Below the pieces are notes generated by a model, which saw only the letters and a list, made by a program, of their open reading frames with translations, was not told where the DNA came from and made no database searches. 64,000 bases of DNA. Source: CAVXFB01 sp963760935. GTDB taxonomy: Bacteria > Planctomycetota > Planctomycetia > Pirellulales > Thermoguttaceae. Made by a program: the position numbers and the translations under genes. This document shows, one piece after another, positions 44,646-51,977 of this stretch (positions are counted from its first letter, which is position 1; the number at the start of each line of letters is the position of its first letter). The stretch is taken from the NCBI GenBank assembly GCA_963760935.1, contig CAVXFB010000003.1, positions 1,178,001 to 1,242,000 of the forward strand, given 5' to 3'.

Positions 44646-45599
44646 TCAGACTTTCGATAGGCGTCCCAGACGCCAACCGGCCGATTCCAAATGCTCGACC
44701 AGTGCCTCGGACACTAGCATCTCAAGCTCCTTCGGACGCCGCGCGGCCAGCGGATCGTGCACGTCCGACGATGCCTCGCCCGGATGCAAGGCGATCTCCA
44801 CCAAAAACGGTTTGTCGGGTTCGGGACGACGAAGTTCCGGCCGAGCCGCCACGGCCAAGAACACTTGAACCAATCGCAGGTCCACGTCGCCGGCGTGCGC
44901 GGTGCCGAAAAACACATCGGGGTGCGCAATGCCCAACGCATCGACGGTCGCGCGAAATCGTCGCGCGTATCGGCGTTTTACCACGGCAAGCGGCCACTTG
45001 AAAAACTGCCCTCGCAGCACGGTCGAACGCCAGATCGCCGGCTCGCGGGCCACTCGGACTGTCTTGATCTCATAACGGTCCAGCAAATCGAGGACGATGC
45101 GGCTCACCCCGGGCAGCATTTCGATATACTGATGCCCATTGACGTGTGTCGGCCTCAGACCATGCTCGACGACCACTTGTATTTGCCCCTCCAGTTCGTC
45201 GTGAATCGCGGCATGAAACCGCTCTCCGTAGCGCCGCAGCCGGGCGACAAGAGAAAAGACTCCCGGAAATTGGCCCTCGGCATCAAGCAATTCGCGCGGA
45301 TAGCGGCTGCCGGTCAGCGGCTGGCCCTGCGTGAGATTCAGATGCACGCCCAAGTCAAACGCTTGTGGCAGATCATCGAGCCGCTTGCGCGCCATGGCCG
45401 ATCGAAGCTTTCCGGCAACCTGTTCCGACGCCAATGTCTTCCACTGTTCGAGCGCCGGCGCGGCATCGACACCATTGGCCAGGACCGACGTGCTGGTGAG
45501 TATTCCCTCGCGAAAGCCGCGGAAGATGCCGTCGCTCACCGCCCGACTCATGCCCAAGTCGTCCGCATGCAGTACGACGCGGTGGGATGTGCGATCCAT
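44646..45599 (-). CDS. YdjC/ChbG-like carbohydrate deacetylase
   Basis: A 317-residue YdjC-family protein. The metal-binding motif VVLHADDLGMS lies at residues 8-18, DLGVHLNLTQGQPL in the middle and THVNGHQYIEMLPGV near residue 137, each providing family His/Asp residues. Characterised members deacetylate chito-oligosaccharides; many planctomycete members are next to glycosyltransferases, as here (GT2 gene at 45707, also leftward). Role in lipid-linked or surface sugar processing is inferred. Confidence 0.88.
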   Translation of the reverse strand: MDRTSHRVVLHADDLGMSRAVSDGIFRGFREGILTSTSVLANGVDAAPALEQWKTLASEQVAGKLRSAMARKRLDDLPQAFDLGVHLNLTQGQPLTGSRYPRELLDAEGQFPGVFSLVARLRRYGERFHAAIHDELEGQIQVVVEHGLRPTHVNGHQYIEMLPGVSRIVLDLLDRYEIKTVRVAREPAIWRSTVLRGQFFKWPLAVVKRRYARRFRATVDALGIAHPDVFFGTAHAGDVDLRLVQVFLAVAARPELRRPEPDKPFLVEIALHPGEASSDVHDPLAARRPKELEMLVSEALVEHLESAGWRLGRLSKV

Positions 45600-45636
45600 C
45601 GGCGGCTATCGATCGTCAGAAGAGCAATGATCATGC

Positions 45637-45700
45637 AGTGTGGCGGCCGACGGCATGTGGGCCCGTATGATCGCCGCGGTTCCGGCGGCGGCTAAACGGA
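45637..45700. repeat. decayed repeat with GGCTAAACGG core
   Basis: GGCGGCCGACGGCATGTGG and, further on, GGCGGCGGCTAAACGG resemble inverted halves of the core found at 3601, 4573 and 24624. It lies between two leftward genes and lacks the terminal inverted repeats. Confidence 0.4.
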
Positions 45701-45706
45701 CCTATC

Positions 45707-46588
45707 CTACGCCGCGACTTTCTTCGGCTCTTGTTCGACGTCGTCGGCAATGACGAACTCCGGGGCCGGTGAAAGCCCAGCCAACCGATCCCGCAAGCGA
45801 AGCCGCACCACGTCCAGCAACATCGGCAAAGCGTTGCGCCGCAATGACAGCGTCGAGGAAAACTCATTGATCAGTGTGACCGGCACGCGGCGAAACGGCA
45901 GACCAAGCCGATGCGTCAGCATGACAACTTCGGCGTCAAAGGCAAAGCCTTCGATCGTCACACGGCTAAAAATTTCCAACGCGGCCTGGCGGCTGAAGAG
46001 TTTCAGCCCACACTGGGTGTCGGTCACCTCGCGCGACACCAAGCGGCGGACAATCTCGCGAAAGGCAAACGTGGCCAACCTTCGCAGCGGTCGGCGCGGA
46101 GCCAAGTACTCCGCCCCCTCAATATCGCGGGCACCGAAAACGACCTGACACTCGCCCCGGCGTATCGATTGGTAACCATCCTCGAGCGCGGTCAGCCGAA
46201 AGGGCAAGTCGGCGTCAGTAAACGCTAGCACGCGGCCCGTAGCGCGCAGCATCGCGGCGCGCACCGCGCGGCCTTTGCCACCCTGTGGCGTCAATCGCAG
46301 CATGGCGAAACGTGGCCCCAACTCGCGCGTTAGCGACGATGTGCGATCGGTGCTGCCGTCGTCGGCCACCAACACGCGATAGTCCACGCCCCAATCGTCT
46401 AAAAAGACGGCCAATTGGTCCAGCGTCCAAGGCAGACGCTTTTCTTCGTTATAGGCCGGAATGATGACTGTCAGATCGTGGTCGCAGGCAGCCACGACCT
46501 CCTGAGTCTTTGCGGGCTGGCCGCTGCTTTCCATTTCCAACACTGGGCCGATACTGCTCATATAGAATGGCGAATGATAGAGTGGCAC
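45707..46588 (-). CDS. dolichyl-phosphate glucosyltransferase-like GT2
   Basis: A 293-residue GT2 enzyme like Alg5/DPG synthase. Features are LTVIIPAYNEEKRLPWTLDQ, VLVADDGSTDRTSSL, GGKGRAVRAAMLRATG, the DxD in AFTDADLPFRL, and VTDTQCGLKLFSRQAA. These enzymes load glucose or a similar sugar on polyprenyl phosphate. The first 20 residues before the core are variable and the start is uncertain. It lies just downstream of the HAD-like gene on the same strand and upstream of the YdjC gene. Confidence 0.88.
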   Translation of the reverse strand: MPLYHSPFYMSSIGPVLEMESSGQPAKTQEVVAACDHDLTVIIPAYNEEKRLPWTLDQLAVFLDDWGVDYRVLVADDGSTDRTSSLTRELGPRFAMLRLTPQGGKGRAVRAAMLRATGRVLAFTDADLPFRLTALEDGYQSIRRGECQVVFGARDIEGAEYLAPRRPLRRLATFAFREIVRRLVSREVTDTQCGLKLFSRQAALEIFSRVTIEGFAFDAEVVMLTHRLGLPFRRVPVTLINEFSSTLSLRRNALPMLLDVVRLRLRDRLAGLSPAPEFVIADDVEQEPKKVAA

Positions 46589-46646
46589 GAGGATGATCGG
46601 CCGGAAAATACCGCAATTGCCAAATCATGTAAACGCCAGTTCCCGC

Positions 46647-47426
46647 CTACCCAACCGCGGCCAACAGTTCGCATGTCGCCAGTGTGTCGACCAACTCTTC
46701 CATGCGGTTCAAGTAGATGTCGGCGTGGGCCCCCTCATCGAAGTTCAGCGCGACCGTCGACATGCCGACTGCCGCGGCGCCACCCAATTGCGACGCGTCG
46801 TGCCCAACAAACGCCACTTCTTCGGCCGGCAGCCGCATCTCGCGTAACGCGGCAAGGTAGCAGTCGGGCAGCGGCATCGCTGCCCGCGCATCGATGGACG
46901 AAACGACGGCGGCGAATCGGCTACCCATGCCAAATCGTTCGATCCGGCCCCGCAATTCGCGGCCGGTCAGTTCCGAGTTACAGACTGCGCCCAACACCAT
47001 GCCCGAATCGGCCAGCTTCGCGATCGTCGATTTGACGCCTGGAAACGCCCGCAGCGAGTCTTCCATCGCGCGGCGGTGCGTCCGACTTGCCGCCTGGACT
47101 TCTTCGATTTGCCCGGCCGACATTCCCACCGAACGCAAGAAACTCTCGAAGGCCTCGCAAAAAGCCTTGCGACCCACGTAAACGTCGCCCAGACAATCGC
47201 AATCCCAAAGGTGAAAGAAACTGCGGTAGTTGGTGTGCAATCCAATTTGGCCCAACAGTCGCAACAGCCAACGACGCCACACCGTGTCGTCGTAGAAAAT
47301 GTTGCACATGTCGAAGAGAACGCCGCGCGTCGGCCGCGACAGTCGGAACTCCGACGGCCTCGCCGACGGGCAGGCGCCGTCCGGCGTGGTGGAAAAAATG
47401 TGCAGCGAGACAGACTTCATGTCCAT
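46647..47426 (-). CDS. HAD-superfamily protein with altered motif I
   Basis: A 259-residue HAD-like protein. Motif I is GVLFDMCNIFYDD, where the usual second Asp of DxD is Cys; motif II is AVCNSELTG; the Lys/Asp motifs appear as FAAVVSSIDARAAMPLPDCY and VAFVGHDASQLGGAAAVGM. The cap domain lies between residues about 50 and 130. The replaced acid/base Asp suggests a lyase/dehalogenase-like or inactive variant rather than a standard phosphatase. The ATG at 47426 has AAAGGA nine bases upstream; an earlier in-frame start is not needed. Confidence 0.75.
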   Translation of the reverse strand: MDMKSVSLHIFSTTPDGACPSARPSEFRLSRPTRGVLFDMCNIFYDDTVWRRWLLRLLGQIGLHTNYRSFFHLWDCDCLGDVYVGRKAFCEAFESFLRSVGMSAGQIEEVQAASRTHRRAMEDSLRAFPGVKSTIAKLADSGMVLGAVCNSELTGRELRGRIERFGMGSRFAAVVSSIDARAAMPLPDCYLAALREMRLPAEEVAFVGHDASQLGGAAAVGMSTVALNFDEGAHADIYLNRMEELVDTLATCELLAAVG

Positions 47427-47883
47427 CGAGTCGAATCCTTTCGGCGCCGCAATTTGAGGCGGTAGTCTACCAACTCGGGCCAACCACGGTCAATAGGCGA
47501 ATCCTTGCTTGGCGGTTTGGGGCGCACGTCGGCCATTGCAGCGGTTGGCGGGCGAGCGGAATCAGCAGGTTTGTGGTTAAGATGGGCGGGCGAGGGGCGC
47601 GTAGGGAAGCAAACGCCTCGTACCGTCATAGGGCAGCTAGCATCGCACGCTGTCTCCGTATGGCCGTAGCCGTAGGTTATGCTTCAGCATAAGACAAGGC
47701 ATTGGTGAAGAACGTTTTATGCTGAAGCATAACCTACGAGTCTGGCGACCATCTATTGCCGGTTATTGGCGTCAGGCTCTCATCCTAATCTTCTTCCGAC
47801 CAACCGTCTGGTCGGACGCCCCGCGAGGCGACATGACCATCGGCTGCGTTCGCGCGTGATAGCAGCCCTGCTATACTGGCAGC
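47427..47883. other. gene-free stretch with REPIN and kinase promoter copy
   Basis: No coding sequence recognised. It holds an inverted repeat pair (47671-47738) and, from 47841, the duplicated kinase promoter. Confidence 0.6.
47671..47738. repeat. REPIN-like inverted repeat
   Basis: Two perfect 22-bp inverted arms (47671-47692 and 47717-47738; core GGTTATGCTTCAGCATAA). Each arm contains its own small palindrome TTATGCTTCAGCATAA. A third REP family of this window. Confidence 0.78.
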
Positions 47884-48063
47884 ATGAGCAGCGACCCGAC
47901 GGAAATCCTGGGCGGGGCGGAGCGGCGGCGGGCTCGGGAAATGAGCCTGAAACGCGGGCGGCCGCCGACACAGGTGCCCGGCTACGAGCCGGAACAGTTC
48001 TTGGGGCTCGGCGCCTATGGCGAAGTCTGGGTGGCGGCCGAGAAGAACACCAGCCGGCGGGTG
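47841..48063 (+). repeat. 223-bp direct repeat, copy A (kinase promoter and 5' end)
   Basis: This segment matches 49704-49926 with about seven mismatches and no gap by eye. It contains the -10 box, start codon and first 60 codons of the Ser/Thr kinase gene. Five of the six coding differences are synonymous. The repeat brackets the HAF-repeat PEP-CTERM gene. Confidence 0.9.
47884..48063 (+). pseudogene. truncated Ser/Thr kinase 5' copy
   Basis: The first 60 residues equal those of the intact kinase at 49747 (one change, Gly to Ser), including the glycine loop GLGAYGEVWVAAEK. Similarity stops just before the ATP-binding lysine. The frame stays open for another 60 unrelated codons to 48243. It has the promoter but no catalytic domain, so it is a gene fragment. 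A short peptide could still be made. Confidence 0.85.
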
Positions 48064-48453
48064 ACACGAGTGTACGACATCGAGAATATCGCTACTCAGC
48101 CGATTCGCCCCGCCTATACCGTCGACCGTCCATCCCCCAACAATCAGACCATACAATCAATGGACACGATATCGCGTTTCTTGACATTTTTGGCATCCGT
48201 TAGTAGAGTTGGTGTGGATGCAACCCGATCGTTTGGTGTCTAGCCAGCTTGTCGGCAATCGTTCGCTCTGTTTCCGGGGGTAGTTTCGTGGCGCGCTGTT
48301 TTGTCGAAGCCTTTGGCACACTCGGTCCTTGGGGCAACTCAGTCGCTTCCCGGTCCTTGGTCGCTGTGAGTGTTCGCTTTTCGAGGGCCTTTCCCATGGA
48401 TTAGTCGTTGGGTGGGCTTTCACCAAATCACCTTTCCCAAGATGAATTTACCA
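48064..48453. other. stretch between kinase fragment and HAF gene
   Basis: About 390 bases with no recognised gene. A minus-strand frame at 48200-48397 (65 codons, contains PETERTIADKLARHQTIG) has a protein-like composition but no family, and could be a remnant carried with the HAF gene. The rest presumably holds the HAF promoter. Confidence 0.4.
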
Positions 48454-49599
48454 ATGAAACGAATCTGCGTCGTCCTGGTGGCCTTGACGATCGTGATGTC
48501 TGTTCGACGTGACGCTTGCGCCGCCGTCGAATATACGATTACCGAGCTGCCCACTTTCGGAGGCGAGTACGACGTTGTCGTTAGTGACATCAATAATGTT
48601 GGACAGATTGTTGGTTATTCACATTTTTCTGAGAACAACGTGTTTCTGTCTCGCGCATTCATATGGAATGGGTCGGGACCGCTGAGGGACCTCGGTACTT
48701 TGGGCGGAACTTCGAGCGAGGCGATAGCAATCAACGACAGCGGCCAAATCGTGGGAAGATCTCATGCCGTCGATGGCCAGGAACACGCCTTCTGCACTGC
48801 CCCCAACAGCGTTATCAATGCGGCCACCGACGACCTCGGAACCTTGGTTGGCAGCGATTCGAGCAGCGCCTATTCCATCAATTCCAACGGCGTCATCGTC
48901 GGCGGAAGCCTGGTCTACTACGACAACACTTCACATTCAGTGATATGGCAACGTAACGGTCCGATAACCACGTTCGGCGAGTTCAACTGCGGCAGCGAGG
49001 CATATTCAATCAACGACAACGGACAGGTAGTCGGCGGTGCAAGCTACGACGGTTTTGATAGTGAGTACGCCTTCGTCTATAACAGTAACGGCGCCGCACA
49101 ACAAATCCCAGTAACTGGATATAGCAAAGTTGTTGCTCGTGCCAATAACAGCATGGGAGAGATTGTCGGGAGTGCGACAAATGGGGACGGATGGGTCACC
49201 GGTTTCTATTACGAAGGCAACGAAGTTCGGTATTTTAACGACTGCATACCATGTGACATCAATGATCAAGGACAAATGGTCGGCACTTTAGGTCGCGCTT
49301 CGCAGGCATTTATATGGTTGGGCAGCGGCGACCTTCTTGACTTGAATGGAATGATCGATCCGGCCTCCAATTGGTGGTTGGAAAGCGCCGTCGCGATCAA
49401 CGACCTTGGGCAAATCGTGGGTACCGGCCGGAATGCAAACGGTCAGCCCCGTGCGTTCCTGTTGACCCCGGTCCCCGAGCCATCCACGCTGGTGCTTCTC
49501 GGAGTGGTCGTCGCGATCCTTCTGTTCTGTGGTTTGCGACGATGCATCGGGCTCGGAAGAACCTGGGGCGGCTGCTCATTCCTTCCTTTCGATCCATGA
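48454..49599 (+). CDS. HAF-repeat PEP-CTERM protein 1
   Basis: A 381-residue secreted protein. Signal peptide KRICVVLVALTIVMSV to about residue 23; then six or so HAF-type repeats, each like RDLGTLGGTSSEAIAINDSG followed by QIVGRS, which are beta-rich modules of extracellular proteins; then the sorting signal VPEPSTLVLLGVVVAILLF with LRR basic residues. The chain continues about 20 residues past the basic tail, more than usual. Start is ambiguous between 48442 and 48454. The gene lies between two copies of the kinase 5' region. Confidence 0.82.
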   Translation: MKRICVVLVALTIVMSVRRDACAAVEYTITELPTFGGEYDVVVSDINNVGQIVGYSHFSENNVFLSRAFIWNGSGPLRDLGTLGGTSSEAIAINDSGQIVGRSHAVDGQEHAFCTAPNSVINAATDDLGTLVGSDSSSAYSINSNGVIVGGSLVYYDNTSHSVIWQRNGPITTFGEFNCGSEAYSINDNGQVVGGASYDGFDSEYAFVYNSNGAAQQIPVTGYSKVVARANNSMGEIVGSATNGDGWVTGFYYEGNEVRYFNDCIPCDINDQGQMVGTLGRASQAFIWLGSGDLLDLNGMIDPASNWWLESAVAINDLGQIVGTGRNANGQPRAFLLTPVPEPSTLVLLGVVVAILLFCGLRRCIGLGRTWGGCSFLPFDP

Positions 49600-49703
49600 A
49601 AGGTTGAAACAGGGCAGATGTGCGTTCTGCAGAAATCCCCCGCTCCGGTCAGGATGACTCCGATTCACCGGGTAAGACTGGACCATTCTCATGGTGCTCG
49701 GGG

Positions 49704-49926
49704 CGGCTGCGTTCGCGCGTGATAGCAGGCCTGCTATACTGGCAGCATGAGCAGCGACCCGACGGAAATCCTGGGCGGGGCGGAGCGGCGGCGGGCTCGG
49801 GAAATGAGCCTGAAACGCGGGCGGCCGCCGACACAGGTGCCCGGCTATGAACCGGAACAATTCTTGGGGCTCGGCGCTTACGGCGAAGTCTGGGTGGCGG
49901 CCGAGAAGAACACCGGCCGGCGGGTG
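49704..49926 (+). repeat. 223-bp direct repeat, copy B
   Basis: Partner of 47841-48063; forms the promoter and first 60 codons of the intact kinase. The distance between copies is exactly 1863 bp. Near the promoter copy B has a perfect palindrome AGCAGGCCTGCT where copy A has one mismatch. Confidence 0.9.
49724..49740 (+). promoter_or_regulatory. kinase promoter with overlapping palindrome, leaderless
   Basis: Palindrome AGCAGGCCTGCT (49724-49735) runs into the -10 box TATACT (49735-49740). The ATG follows after six bases and there is no ribosome binding site, so transcription probably starts at the ATG itself. The palindrome is well placed for a repressor. Confidence 0.5.
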
Positions 49927-51843
49927 GCCATCAAGTTCTACGCGCATCGAGGCGGACTCGACTGGGCCCTGTTGAGCCGCGAGGTCGAGAAGCTGGCGTT
50001 TCTCTTTGCCGATCGCTATGTGGTGCAGTTGCTGGGCGTCGGCTGGGACGCCGATCCGCCCTATTACATTATGGAGTACATGGAACGCGGCTCGCTGGCC
50101 GATCGGATTGCACAAGGGCCGATTCCCGCGGACGAAGCCGTGGCCCTCTTTCGCGATGTAGCGACAGGACTGGTGCATGCCCACGGCAAGGGCGTGCTGC
50201 ATTGCGACTTGAAGCCGGCCAACGTGCTGTTGGACCAGGACAACAAGCCTCGGCTGGCCGACTTCGGTCAGTCGCGGCTATCGACCGAGCAGACGCCGGC
50301 GTTGGGCACGATGTTCTACATGGCGCCCGAGCAGGCCGACCTGGACGCGGTGCCTGACGCGCGGTGGGACGTGTATGCATTGGGGGCCTTGCTGTATTGC
50401 ATGTTGACCGGCGCGCCGCCGTATCGGACGGGCGCGACGGTGGATGAGTTCGAGCAAACGCCTGACTTGACCGAGCGGCTCGGTCGTTATCGCGAGACGA
50501 TTGAACAGGCTCCGCGGCCCGCGGGACATCGCAAGCGGCGCGGCGTGGACAAGATGCTTGCGGCAATTGTGGACCGCTGTCTGGCGACCGATCCCGATCG
50601 GCGTTTTCCGAACGTGCAATCCGTGCTCGATGCGCTCGACGAGCGGGAGTCGCGGTTGGCGCGGCGGCCGATGATGGTGCTGGGCGCGATCGGGCCGGCA
50701 TTGTTGCTGGCCGTAGTGACGTGGTTCGCCTGGCAAGGGTTCCGATCGGCCGTGCAGCAATCGAACGACGCCTTGACGGTCCGGGCGTTGAAGAGCAATA
50801 AGTTTGCCGCCCAGTACGTCGCTCGCACGGCCAGCAACGAGTTGGATCGGCGTTGCGAAGTCGTGCAGCAGGTGGCGTCGTCTGAGTTTCGCCGGCACGC
50901 GGCCGAGTTTTTGAGCAAGCCGGACGTTCGCAGTCGATTGTCGGAACTGAGCGATCCGAAGCGTGACACCGCCGACCTGGAGCCGTTGCGGAATGAATTT
51001 CGCATGCTGCCCGGCCGGAAAGCGCTGCAAGCGGAGTTTGAAACGCTCATTCCATCGACGATGCAGCCGGGCGAAGAGGTGCAAAGTTGGTTCTTCTGCG
51101 ATGCCAACGGCGTGTCGGTGGCCCGCCTGCCGGAGGTCGGCCGAAGCGGCCGAAGCACGATCGGCAAGGATTATGCGTGGCGGAGCTTTTTTTACGGCGG
51201 ATCGCGCGACATGCCCGAAAGTTGGCGGCCCAAGGCGGGGCAGCACGTTGAGGGGCCAACGCTCTCCGACGTCTTTCGCTCGCAGGCATCGTTGCAGTGG
51301 ATCGTGGCCATCTCCACGCCCGTCTACGAGGCATCGCCGGAGAAGAAATTTCTCGGAGTGGTAGCGATGACGGTACCGGTCGGACGTTTTATTCGATTCT
51401 CCGGCACGGAGAGCCAGTTTGCGGTGCTGGTCGACAACCGCGCCGGCGAGAACCGCGGCGTGGTGCTGCAACATCCGCTGTTCAACACGATTCTGGCGAC
51501 ACAGACGCGGCTGCCCGACCGATTCAAAAAATACCGCGTCGGGGCGGACGATCTGCCCAACACGCCGGACCGCCAAGCCCACTACCGCGACCCATTGGCC
51601 GAAGATCGAGAAGGGGGCGAGTACGATCGGCGATGGCTGGCGTGCATGGAGTCGGTGAGCGTGGGAAACCAAGACACCGGCTGGATCGTGATCGTGCAAG
51701 AGGCATACAACACAGCCATCGGCACGACGCTTCTCGACCTGACGCACAGTTTGCTCTGGTATGGCGTGGTCGCGCTGGTCTTGGTTGCGCTGGTCATGGC
51801 CGGCTTGTGGACCATGGCGAGGCGATTGATGCGGAGAGGGTAG
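49747..51843 (+). CDS. transmembrane Ser/Thr protein kinase with extracytoplasmic sensor
   Basis: A 698-residue Hanks-type kinase. The catalytic domain (residues 35-295) is complete: GLGAYGEV (41-48), VAIKFY with Lys63, HCDLKPANVLLD (about 152), DFGQS (about 172) and APEQADLD (about 193). HCD replaces the usual HRD, a non-RD type. A helix at about 309-331 crosses the membrane; residues 333-665 form an outside domain with Cache-like strands (WIVAISTPVYEASPEKKFLG split, GVVAMTVPVGRFI); a second helix at about 668-690 ends the chain. It probably senses an external ligand and phosphorylates cytoplasmic targets, perhaps the FHA protein encoded 134 bp downstream. Start is leaderless. Confidence 0.92.
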   Translation: MSSDPTEILGGAERRRAREMSLKRGRPPTQVPGYEPEQFLGLGAYGEVWVAAEKNTGRRVAIKFYAHRGGLDWALLSREVEKLAFLFADRYVVQLLGVGWDADPPYYIMEYMERGSLADRIAQGPIPADEAVALFRDVATGLVHAHGKGVLHCDLKPANVLLDQDNKPRLADFGQSRLSTEQTPALGTMFYMAPEQADLDAVPDARWDVYALGALLYCMLTGAPPYRTGATVDEFEQTPDLTERLGRYRETIEQAPRPAGHRKRRGVDKMLAAIVDRCLATDPDRRFPNVQSVLDALDERESRLARRPMMVLGAIGPALLLAVVTWFAWQGFRSAVQQSNDALTVRALKSNKFAAQYVARTASNELDRRCEVVQQVASSEFRRHAAEFLSKPDVRSRLSELSDPKRDTADLEPLRNEFRMLPGRKALQAEFETLIPSTMQPGEEVQSWFFCDANGVSVARLPEVGRSGRSTIGKDYAWRSFFYGGSRDMPESWRPKAGQHVEGPTLSDVFRSQASLQWIVAISTPVYEASPEKKFLGVVAMTVPVGRFIRFSGTESQFAVLVDNRAGENRGVVLQHPLFNTILATQTRLPDRFKKYRVGADDLPNTPDRQAHYRDPLAEDREGGEYDRRWLACMESVSVGNQDTGWIVIVQEAYNTAIGTTLLDLTHSLLWYGVVALVLVALVMAGLWTMARRLMRRG

Positions 51844-51847
51844 GGAG

Positions 51848-51915
51848 AAGTGGCGAGTGGCGAGTGGCGAGTGGCGAGTGGCGAGTGGTTAGTGGTTAGT
51901 GGTTAGTGGCGAGTG
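51848..51915. repeat. tandem GAGTGGC heptamer repeat
   Basis: About nine tandem copies of a 7-bp unit, GAGTGGC turning into TAGTGGT, between kinase and cyclase genes. Such junk repeats are common in planctomycete gaps and can vary in number. Confidence 0.8.
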
Positions 51916-51977
51916 AACACTAAGAGCTAAGGACTGAGTGCCAAGGTCCTGTTGATTAAGATTGGAGTTCTCTTTCG

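Noticed and set aside
48200..48397. A 65-codon minus-strand gene between kinase fragment and HAF gene
   Set aside because: Composition is protein-like, but there is no ribosome site, family or neighbour to support it.
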